Shown: piece after piece, positions 1 through 4,854 of the stretch
Numbering within the stretch: position 1 is the first letter of the stretch
Layout of the letters: each line of letters starts with the position of its first letter
Assembly: GCA_030040695.1 (NCBI GenBank)
Contig: JASHTE010000084.1
Coordinates: 1-8,026, forward strand
From: Vulcanimicrobiota bacterium
GTDB lineage: Bacteria > Vulcanimicrobiota > Vulcanimicrobiia > Vulcanimicrobiales > Vulcanimicrobiaceae
Direction: 5' to 3'
Length of the DNA: 8,026 bases
The notes under the pieces: generated by a model
What the model was told of the DNA's origin: nothing
The model's input: the letters and a program-made list of their open reading frames with translations, nothing else
The model's database searches: none
Position numbers and translations under genes: made by a program

Positions 1-586
1 CACCGTGCTCAACGGCGGCACCTCGAAATACGTCAAAGTCGCGCCGGCCGATGCAATGATTCATCGACTCATCGATCTGCTGAACTACGCGAATCACGGA
101 GACCCATCGGCGGGTTGGGGCGCATTTGCGTCCGGTGACACTCCGGTGTGGACGAAGATCTATGTCGGGGGGCATTCACAGGGCGGCGCCTTCGCACTCT
201 TCATCGCCAAGCTCCATCTCGTGGCACAAGCATGCGCGATCGATGCGCCGGTGGACCAGAATGGGGCGGGCATTCCCGCAACATGGCTCACCATGGCGAG
301 CCGCACGCCGGTCAGCCGGATGTTCGGCTTCGCCAATCAGGACGATACGTTCGCCGCCTTCCATACGATTGCGGCGCAGTGGAGTATCTTGGGCCTTCCC
401 GGACAGATCACCGACGTGGATCATGCGCAGCCGCCGTACGGCGGGAGCCATCGACTCGTCACAGTCGTGCCGGAGCGCGTCTCCCTACGGTCCCACGATA
501 TCTCGATCATGGATCAAGCAACGCCGAATGGGCCGAATGGGGTACCTCTCTACGCGCCCGTCTGGCGATACGCATGCTTCCCGTAG
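1..586 (+). CDS. Alpha/beta hydrolase, C-terminal part (5' end outside window)
   Basis: The frame is open to the left edge, so the gene very probably begins upstream. A GTG at 5 could start a 193-residue product, but the nucleophile would then be only 58 residues in, too early for a complete alpha/beta hydrolase. Numbering from that GTG, the nucleophile elbow G-G-H-S-Q-G-G covers 55-61 with Ser58. Candidate catalytic acids are Asp113/Asp114 (Q-D-D-T-F), and candidate histidines are His149 (G-G-S-H-R) or His165. The layout after the elbow (A-I-D-A-P-V-D, then F-A-N-Q-D-D) recalls BPSS1187-type hydrolases, but that is from memory and the substrate is unknown. Its last 13 bp overlap the start of the diheme cytochrome gene, which suggests translational coupling. 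Any signal peptide would lie outside the window. Confidence 0.8.
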   Translation, partial: TVLNGGTSKYVKVAPADAMIHRLIDLLNYANHGDPSAGWGAFASGDTPVWTKIYVGGHSQGGAFALFIAKLHLVAQACAIDAPVDQNGAGIPATWLTMASRTPVSRMFGFANQDDTFAAFHTIAAQWSILGLPGQITDVDHAQPPYGGSHRLVTVVPERVSLRSHDISIMDQATPNGPNGVPLYAPVWRYACFP

Positions 587-2316
587 GCCGCTGCGGACGA
601 GCAGCGACGCCGGTAGCCCTTGCTGCGGCCAGTGTGCTCGCACTGGTCGGCGCAAGCGGCTGCTCGAGCTCGCAGCCTTCCGGGGAGCAAACGGCGGTCA
701 CGTACTTGGATCAAGGCTGGGGCAGCGGAGAACGGCAAAGCTTTTATTACACGCCGCAAGGAACGGTCATCATGCCGGCGAGTTGGCTTGCGGCTCTCAA
801 CGGGCCCGATCTTCAGCCCGTCATGTCACCGCAGCGTATGAAGCGCTTGGGTTTCATCTACGACAGCCACTCGACGAGCGCAAATCCCTATCACTGGCCA
901 GTCGGATTCGCGGTCGATAGCTCCAGCAGCATTCCGACGGTCGGGTTGACCTGTGCGGCCTGCCATACGGAGCAAATGACGTATCGCGGCACCAGCATAC
1001 GTGTCGACGGCGGACAAGCGAACATCGACGCCGACGCGTTCGCTCGTGTCGTAGCCACGGCGCTTCTCACAACCGGAGCCAGCCTCGTACGGCGTGAGGC
1101 ATTTGAGCGCCGCGCCGTGGCGTTTGGCTACCCGCGCAATAGGATCGACGCCGACTTCCGCGCCGAGTACGGCCAGTTGCTCGCGCAGATCCCCGAGCAG
1201 TTGCGTGTAGCCGCGGTCACGACGCGAGCCGGCCCTGGGCGGCTCGACGCGCTCGCCGCCATCGCGCGAGCGGTTTTCAGCTACGACATCGACGTTCCGA
1301 GCAATACGAACAAGCCGACGGGCCCAGTCGATTACCCGTACCTCTGGAACACGTGGAATCTGTACTGGGTTGAATATAACGGTGCGGTGCGCCAACCAAT
1401 GGGCCGCAACGTAGGCGAAGCACTCGGTGTTGGCGCGGTCACGCACTTTGTCGATCCGACCACGGGAAAACCAACACCCCTTTCCGGCCGCTGGAAGACG
1501 TCGGTACGGGTTGCCAACATCTACGGGATAGAGACTATGCTTGCATCGCTGAGGCCTCCACCTTGGCCACAGTCGATATTCGGGCCGATCGATGAAACGC
1601 GCGCCGCCCGCGGTCGCCAGCTCTTCATACAGAACTGCGCAGCCTGCCACGCAGTTCGAGCGATTGCGAGTTCGCCGAACGAATGGAGCGTGCGAGTAGT
1701 ACCGCTAGCGGTAGTTGGAACCGATCCGATGCAAGCGAACAACTTTGCGTACACCACCTACGATGCGACGAAGCTTGGGCTCAGCGCACACACGACTGCC
1801 GCTCGGGGGTTGCAAATCGTTACGACCGCCGTGCAGCAGCAGGCGTATCTCGACGCGGGAATCCCGCAAGCCGCCTGGCCCACGTATAACGGTTTCGGTC
1901 GGCCCGGTATCGTCACGGCTCCGTGCGGCTATAAGGCTCGCCCGCTCGTCGGCGTCTGGGCAACGCCGCCATACTTGCATAACGGCTCCGTTCCGACGAT
2001 CTTCGACCTCCTCAGCGAGACTCGCCCGTCACGATTCCGCGTCGGTGGCACCGAATACGATCCGCGCCGTATGGGCTTCGTCCAAGCAACGGGACCGGGC
2101 ACCATGCTCTTCGACACATCAGTGGTCGGTAATAGCAACGCCGGACACTGGTTTACCAATGATCGGCGACCAGGACGCATTGGGCGCCGTTTGAGTGACA
2201 CCGAGAAGTACGATATCATCGAGTACCTGAAGGTCGCGTCGTACGCGGACTATCCGCGCGTCACGGTAACGGAGCCGGATCCAGAGCCGTGCGTCGCCTC
2301 GAGCAACTATCGCTAG
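574..2316 (+). CDS. Exported diheme c-type cytochrome, cytochrome-c-peroxidase/RoxA-like
   Basis: This encodes a 580-residue protein. The ATG at 574 was chosen because it is followed at once by an export signal: Arg6 and Arg9, a hydrophobic stretch at about 11-27, then A-S-G-C with Cys30 and a Ser-rich spacer. This fits a lipoprotein, although Ala at -3 is a weak lipobox. The same frame is open upstream to 148 but there it only shadows the hydrolase. Two covalent heme sites are visible, C127-A-A-C-H131 and C355-A-A-C-H359. The segment Y467-L-H-N-G-S-V-P-T is the conserved C-terminal motif of the bacterial diheme peroxidase/MauG/RoxA families. The segment Y254-P-Y-L-W-N, followed by Y-N-G and R-Q-P-M-G-R-N, matches the long RoxA-like branch, and the length is closer to rubber oxygenase RoxA than to classical CcpA of about 330 residues. 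Peroxidase versus dioxygenase activity cannot be decided here. The protein should act outside the cytoplasm, using electrons from or to its two hemes. Confidence 0.88.
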   Translation: MLPVGRCGRAATPVALAAASVLALVGASGCSSSQPSGEQTAVTYLDQGWGSGERQSFYYTPQGTVIMPASWLAALNGPDLQPVMSPQRMKRLGFIYDSHSTSANPYHWPVGFAVDSSSSIPTVGLTCAACHTEQMTYRGTSIRVDGGQANIDADAFARVVATALLTTGASLVRREAFERRAVAFGYPRNRIDADFRAEYGQLLAQIPEQLRVAAVTTRAGPGRLDALAAIARAVFSYDIDVPSNTNKPTGPVDYPYLWNTWNLYWVEYNGAVRQPMGRNVGEALGVGAVTHFVDPTTGKPTPLSGRWKTSVRVANIYGIETMLASLRPPPWPQSIFGPIDETRAARGRQLFIQNCAACHAVRAIASSPNEWSVRVVPLAVVGTDPMQANNFAYTTYDATKLGLSAHTTAARGLQIVTTAVQQQAYLDAGIPQAAWPTYNGFGRPGIVTAPCGYKARPLVGVWATPPYLHNGSVPTIFDLLSETRPSRFRVGGTEYDPRRMGFVQATGPGTMLFDTSVVGNSNAGHWFTNDRRPGRIGRRLSDTEKYDIIEYLKVASYADYPRVTVTEPDPEPCVASSNYR

Positions 2317-2394
2317 CGCGACGAGACACCTAGCCGGGGCTCGAGATAACGATGCGTGTCACCTTCGGCGAGCTTTGCGGCGCATGCACAGGCG

Positions 2395-2751
2395 CTATTG
2401 TTTCGCTTGGAACTCCTTGGCAATCGAAGCGGGAATCCCATACCATTTCTCGAGCTGCTGCGCGTCGGTGACGCCACCGCCTTGACCGACGAATACCCAC
2501 TTGCCGCTCTTGAGATGGAGCCACGCATTGACTTCGGCCATCCCGTGCCCCGTGCCGAACGAACACTGCGCCCACGCCTGAATGATGTAACACGAGGGTT
2601 GCTCGACGTCGGTGTTGTGGTAGTGCGACCGCTCGTAGCTAACGAGCGCCGACGTCGCTGCGCTTTGCGCTGAAGCCGCGGCTGCCGGGCACGCTACCAC
2701 GCCGGCGAATAGCGCGGCGGTAATCGCCATGAGAGAGCGGTGCACGAACAT
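2395..2751 (-). CDS. Small secreted protein of unknown function
   Basis: This encodes 118 residues. The ATG at 2751 has a strong Shine-Dalgarno (AGGAGGT, 2756-2762) 4-5 bases upstream. It begins a clear signal peptide: His4-Arg5, a hydrophobic stretch at 7-22, and an Ala-rich end with likely cleavage after Ala28 (A-S-A). The mature protein of about 90 residues has two cysteines (C54, C63) that could form a disulfide. A later stretch carries K81-S-G-K-W85, then V-F-V-G-Q-G-G-G93, and Y104-G-I-P107. That pattern (Ala/Trp strand, K-x-G-K-W, Gly run, G-I-P near the C-terminus) resembles small periplasmic proteins of several phyla. I do not recognise a named family with certainty. It converges on the diheme cytochrome with a 78-bp gap and diverges from the VOC gene. 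The frame is open further upstream through the VOC gene, but that extension is a shadow. Confidence 0.8.
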   Translation of the reverse strand: MFVHRSLMAITAALFAGVVACPAAAASAQSAATSALVSYERSHYHNTDVEQPSCYIIQAWAQCSFGTGHGMAEVNAWLHLKSGKWVFVGQGGGVTDAQQLEKWYGIPASIAKEFQAKQ

Positions 2752-2755
2752 GGAA

Positions 2756-2762
2756 ACCTCCT
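2756..2762 (-). promoter_or_regulatory. Strong Shine-Dalgarno of the secreted protein gene
   Basis: Read on the - strand this is AGGAGGT, 4 bases before the ATG at 2751 (5 bases from the GGAGG core). It fixes the start at the signal peptide and argues against the longer open frame upstream. Confidence 0.75.
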
Positions 2763-2779
2763 CGATGAAGCCTGTCTGA

Positions 2780-2837
2780 CGCTTGCTTTCCCTCCGGGCT
2801 TCCGGGCAGCCTTCGGGCAGACCCGCCCGAGCAAGCG
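2780..2837. repeat. Inverted repeat with CGGGC-rich repeats between divergent genes
   Basis: Perfect 8-bp arms, CGCTTGCT at 2780-2787 and AGCAAGCG at 2830-2837, flank a 42-bp spacer. Inside the spacer three near-copies of T[C/T]CGGGC start at 2793, 2801 and 2812, and a complementary GCCCG lies at 2825-2829. The last CGGGC (2814-2818) can pair with it around a 6-base loop. The position between two divergent starts (2751 and 2878) would suit an operator or a structured leader. No convincing -35/-10 pair could be assigned to either gene. In a GC-rich genome short CGGGC repeats are not rare, so function is unproven. Confidence 0.4.
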
Positions 2838-2877
2838 CTCGCAGGGGAGGCCGTGGTGGAGAGAGCAGAGAGCGCCC

Positions 2878-3285
2878 ATGGAACTCGAACCCTACCTCTT
2901 CTTCCACGGTCGCTGCGAAGAGGCGTTGAGCTTCTACGCCAAAGCGCTGGATGGCGAGATCGTTCACATCAGCCGCATCGCCGGCTCGCCGATCGAGCAG
3001 AGCTTCCCGGCGGATCAGCGCAACGGCGTCATGCACGCGACGTTCGTCGCCGGCAACGTGAAGTTCATGGCCTCGGATGGTCGGCCGGGCCCAGGCCCCG
3101 ACGGTGATGACGACATCGTCCTCTCCCTGGCGACGACCGACGCGGTAGAGGGAGAGCGCGTCTTCAAGACGCTCTGCGAAGGCGGTAAGATCGACCAACC
3201 GCTCGAGGAGGTATTCTGGGGTGGCCGCTTCGGTATGCTCACCGATAAGTTCGGCGTTCAGTGGATGGTTTCAATCCACGACTGA
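2878..3285 (+). CDS. VOC superfamily protein, PhnB-like
   Basis: This encodes 135 residues, the usual size for PhnB/YjdN-type proteins of the vicinal oxygen chelate (glyoxalase/bleomycin-resistance) superfamily. The N-terminus E4-P-Y-L-F-F-H-G-R-C-E-E-A-L-S-F-Y20 and the following L-D-G-E are the family signature. Next come M52-H-A-T-F, M64-A-S-D-G, and the C-terminal F113-W-G-G-R-F-G-M-L-T-D-K-F-G-V-Q-W-M. Members have paired beta-alpha-beta-beta-beta modules and often bind a metal, but their substrates are mostly unknown. The ATG at 2878 is preferred because the family motif starts right after it. The ribosome site is only a loose purine run (GAGAG). The frame is open upstream to 2740, but that part does not look like this family and crosses the repeat-containing leader. 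Confidence 0.9.
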   Translation: MELEPYLFFHGRCEEALSFYAKALDGEIVHISRIAGSPIEQSFPADQRNGVMHATFVAGNVKFMASDGRPGPGPDGDDDIVLSLATTDAVEGERVFKTLCEGGKIDQPLEEVFWGGRFGMLTDKFGVQWMVSIHD

Positions 3286-3331
3286 GCCTGTGGGTTTTGC
3301 TCCTCCCGGCCATGGGTATTTCGAGACTACT

Positions 3332-3556
3332 ATGCCAAGGAAACGAACGACTCGCAAGAAGCGAAAATACGGCCCGAAAGCGCAGAAGAAGGTCGAGCGC
3401 ACGATGCGCGAGATGAAACGTGGAAAGCTGCGTTCGGGAGGCTCGGGAAAGAAAGTCACGAGCCGCAAACAGGCAGTCGCCATCGGGCTATCAGAGGCTC
3501 GGCGTGAGGGCGACAAGGTTCCCAAGAAACAGTCTTCTCGCAGAAAGTCCGGCTAG
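3332..3556 (+). CDS. Lys/Arg-rich small protein, DUF6496-like
   Basis: This encodes 74 residues, 29 of them Lys or Arg. It starts with M-P-R-K-R-T-T-R-K-K-R-K, followed by V21-E-R-T-M-R-E-M-K-R-G-K-L-R-S-G (21-36). The end carries K46-Q-A-V-A-I-G-L-S-E-A-R57 and a basic tail. The combination of M-K-x-G-x-L-x-S-G, V-x-S-R-x-Q-A-I/V-A-I-x-L-S-E-A and a basic tail is what I recall as DUF6496. Function is unknown; nucleic-acid binding is an inference from charge alone. The ATG at 3332 lacks a clear Shine-Dalgarno. The gene lies 46 bp after the VOC gene and 15 bp before the next small membrane protein gene, so it may belong to one transcript with it. Confidence 0.85.
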   Translation: MPRKRTTRKKRKYGPKAQKKVERTMREMKRGKLRSGGSGKKVTSRKQAVAIGLSEARREGDKVPKKQSSRRKSG

Positions 3557-3558
3557 AA

Positions 3559-3564
3559 CGGAGG
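3559..3564 (+). promoter_or_regulatory. Shine-Dalgarno deciding a GTG start
   Basis: CGGAGG ends 7 bases before the GTG at 3572. It supports that codon over the nearby out-of-frame GTG at 3567, which does not open a membrane-protein frame. Confidence 0.7.
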
Positions 3565-3571
3565 CAGTGCA

Positions 3572-3733
3572 GTGGCAGGGTTGTTATGGGCGATTATCGT
3601 GATACTCGTCGTTCTCTGGTTGATCGGCTTCGTCTTCGTGCACGTCGGAGGCGGTCTGATTCACATCTTGCTCGTGATCGCAATTATTATCTTGATCTGG
3701 AATCTCCTCACCGGAAGGGGAACTCGAGCCTAA
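3572..3733 (+). CDS. Small hydrophobic membrane protein, Lmo0937-like
   Basis: This encodes 53 residues with a GTG start, a good Shine-Dalgarno 7 bases upstream and a TAA stop. Read by hand, the protein has L4-L-W-A-I-I-V-I-L-V-V-L-W-L-I-G, then H24-V-G-G-G-L-I-H31, then a second hydrophobic run to N44-L-L-T-G-R. Two short membrane segments separated by a G-G-G turn, with the ending N-L-L-T-G-R, match the Lmo0937/DUF5670-type family. That family is widespread and its function is unknown. The gene sits 15 bp after the DUF6496-like gene and 13 bp before free methionine sulfoxide reductase, which makes an operon likely. Confidence 0.83.
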   Translation: MAGLLWAIIVILVVLWLIGFVFVHVGGGLIHILLVIAIIILIWNLLTGRGTRA

Positions 3734-3746
3734 CCTGAGGCCGTCA

Positions 3747-4211
3747 ATGGATTACGAGCTGCTCGAAGCGCAATTGCGCGAGCTGCTCTCCGGCGAGAGC
3801 AGTCACCTCGCGAACGCCGCGAACTTCGCGGCGTTCATCTATCATGAAATCCCCGAGGTAAGCTGGGCTGGATTCTACTACGCGGATGAAACGGGCGAAC
3901 TCGTCCTCGGCCCCTTCCAAGGTCGCCCGGCCTGCACGCGGTTACCGAAAGGCCGCGGTGTTTGTGGCACAGCCTTCGCGCAAGGCGTGACGCTCGTCGT
4001 CGACGACGTGGACGCCTTCCCCAACCATATCGCCTGCGACGCCGCCGCACGCTCGGAGCTCGTCGTGCCGCTTGCCGCGAGCAAGCCGTATGGCGTCTTC
4101 GACGTCGACAGTACGCGACTCGCTCGCTTCAGTGCCGAGGATCGCGACGGCATCGAACGCCTCGTGCACGTATTTATCCACAGCGTCGCTCCGCCGCCCC
4201 GCCAAACGTAG
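3747..4211 (+). CDS. msrC: Free methionine-(R)-sulfoxide reductase (GAF domain, fRMsr)
   Basis: This encodes 154 residues, essentially one GAF domain, close to the E. coli enzyme length. The enzyme reduces free L-methionine-(R)-S-oxide in the cytoplasm, with thioredoxin-type reductants. The three functional cysteines are present with exact family spacing: C63 (R-P-A-C-T-R), C73 (G-R-G-V-C-G-T-A) and C97 (F-P-N-H-I-A-C-D). By that spacing they correspond to E. coli Cys84, Cys94 and Cys118. The motifs S103-E-L-V-V-P and G116-V-F-D-V-D-S are also as expected. W40-A-G-F-Y-Y lies in the substrate-pocket strand. The ATG at 3747 follows TGAGG by 6 bases. A role in oxidative stress fits its position after two small proteins often tied to stress, though that tie is an inference. 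Confidence 0.93.
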   Translation: MDYELLEAQLRELLSGESSHLANAANFAAFIYHEIPEVSWAGFYYADETGELVLGPFQGRPACTRLPKGRGVCGTAFAQGVTLVVDDVDAFPNHIACDAAARSELVVPLAASKPYGVFDVDSTRLARFSAEDRDGIERLVHVFIHSVAPPPRQT

Positions 4212-4218
4212 CAAGGTT

Positions 4219-4236
4219 TTCGCCGGCCTCGGCGAA
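4219..4236 (+). terminator. Small stem-loop after the sulfoxide reductase gene
   Basis: TTCGCCG (4219-4225) and CGGCGAA (4230-4236) form a 7-bp stem with a 4-base loop, 7 bases past the stop codon. There is no T-run downstream, so it is not a classical intrinsic terminator. It could be a 3' processing or stabilising hairpin, or chance. Confidence 0.3.
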
Positions 4237-4254
4237 TCAAGAGCGCCCCGCCTC

Positions 4255-4259
4255 GGAGG
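4255..4259 (+). promoter_or_regulatory. Shine-Dalgarno deciding a GTG start
   Basis: GGAGG sits 8 bases before the GTG at 4268. It is the main reason to call the small downstream frame a gene and to start it here, although the same frame stays open back to 3962 inside the reductase gene. Confidence 0.65.
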
Positions 4260-4267
4260 CAGGCAAC

Positions 4268-4579
4268 GTGGTCGCAGAGCAGCTGGAGGTGAAGAACGTG
4301 CGGCTCGAGCTCGAGCTCGAAATCGTCGCGGATGCCGAGCGTGCTTCTACGGATTTTTGGAGGACCTGGCTCTGGCAGGCGCGTGAGTTGCGAGCGAGTC
4401 CGTCGAGCGATTTTTGCACGCACCTTGCCGAACATTTCGAGATCTCTACGGATGACGTGCGCCGCGAATGGCTCGCCTGGTACGACTTGCTGACCAGTTG
4501 GGATCTCGCCGCTGCGCTCGTCGGCCACGACGTGCGCTCGCGCGCCGCTCCGTACGGGTTATCGCATCGCCGCGCTTAA
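4268..4579 (+). CDS. Hypothetical Trp-rich protein, 103 residues
   Basis: I do not recognise this protein. It starts at GTG with an ideal GGAGG 8 bases upstream and follows the sulfoxide reductase by 56 bp. It has no signal peptide or membrane segment, so it should be cytoplasmic. The first third is acidic and amphipathic (alternating L/E at 13-18). The middle and end are predicted by eye as helical with six tryptophans (W31, W34, W36, W68, W71, W78), including F30-W-R-T-W-L-W and R65-R-E-W-L-A-W-Y. The last 15 residues are basic. Competing frames on both strands are open here, but only this one combines a Shine-Dalgarno with a protein-like composition. Its stop codon shares bases with the stop codon of the convergent - strand gene. 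Confidence 0.6.
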   Translation: MVAEQLEVKNVRLELELEIVADAERASTDFWRTWLWQARELRASPSSDFCTHLAEHFEISTDDVRREWLAWYDLLTSWDLAAALVGHDVRSRAAPYGLSHRRA

Positions 4580-4585
4580 CGCGGC
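4569..4585. terminator. GC hairpin carrying both convergent stop codons
   Basis: GCCGCG (4569-4574) and CGCGGC (4580-4585) form a 6-bp all-GC stem. Its 5-base loop (4575-4579) contains TTAA, which supplies the TAA stop of the + strand gene (4577-4579) and of the - strand gene (4576-4578). The symmetry would let it act on both transcripts. No T-run follows on either side, so factor-independent termination is doubtful. Confidence 0.35.
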
Positions 4586-4854
4586 TCGTGGTAGTCGAAG
4601 TAGAGCCAGGCATGCGTGCTGCCGGTGGGCCGAGGTGTGTCAAGCCCGACGTAACAGACCGAACCCGCGACCGACTCCCCCGTCTGCTCTGAGGTGACGA
4701 GTACCCTCGTTGCGTACGGATGGCGCACCAAGCACGACGCCTGTGCCGGAGTTAGCTGACGCGCGTACCAGAAGTCGCCGACGATTCCCACGATCAGGGT
4801 CACGAAGAGTGCGAAGATGAGATCCTTGACGTGCGCTTGGTAGTTACTGTCCAT
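4576..4854 (-). CDS. Small single-pass membrane protein of unknown function
   Basis: This encodes 92 residues. The ATG at 4854 overlaps the end of the upstream GT-C gene (stop at 4846-4844) by 11 bp, the usual sign of coupled translation; the frame is open to 4908 but that only shadows the GT-C gene. After a short N-terminus with K10-D, residues 12-31 form one membrane segment (L-I-F-A-L-F-V-T-L-I-V-G-I-V-G). A domain of about 60 residues follows, beta-rich by eye, with two cysteines (C41, C67) that could pair if it lies outside. The end is W-L-Y-F-D-Y-H-E-P-R. I recognise no family. As last gene of the operon it may be an accessory subunit of the GT-C proteins, which is inference from position only. 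Confidence 0.7.
   Translation of the reverse strand: MDSNYQAHVKDLIFALFVTLIVGIVGDFWYARQLTPAQASCLVRHPYATRVLVTSEQTGESVAGSVCYVGLDTPRPTGSTHAWLYFDYHEPR

Noticed and set aside
148..573. Upstream extension of the diheme cytochrome frame to 148
   Set aside because: The translation is Arg-rich and unstructured and overlaps the convincing hydrolase frame. The signal peptide begins exactly at 574.
826..1650. 274-codon open frame on the - strand
   Set aside because: It is antisense to the cytochrome between its two heme motifs, has shadow-like Arg-rich composition and no ribosome site.
2317..2394. Possible terminator between the convergent cytochrome and secreted-protein genes
   Set aside because: Only weak pairing is visible (ATGCG 2352-2356 with CGCAT 2381-2385, 24-base loop), with no T-run.
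2752..3198. Upstream extension of the secreted-protein frame
   Set aside because: It runs antisense through the VOC gene and would bury the signal peptide and the strong Shine-Dalgarno.
4305..4320. Perfect palindrome made of repeated TCGAGC units
   Set aside because: It is explained by Leu-Glu codons (CTC/GAG) in the 103-residue gene, and no repeat partner is seen elsewhere.
3878..4528. 216-codon open frame on the - strand
   Set aside because: It is antisense to the sulfoxide reductase, whose three catalytic cysteines are in the + frame. The composition is that of a GC-rich shadow.
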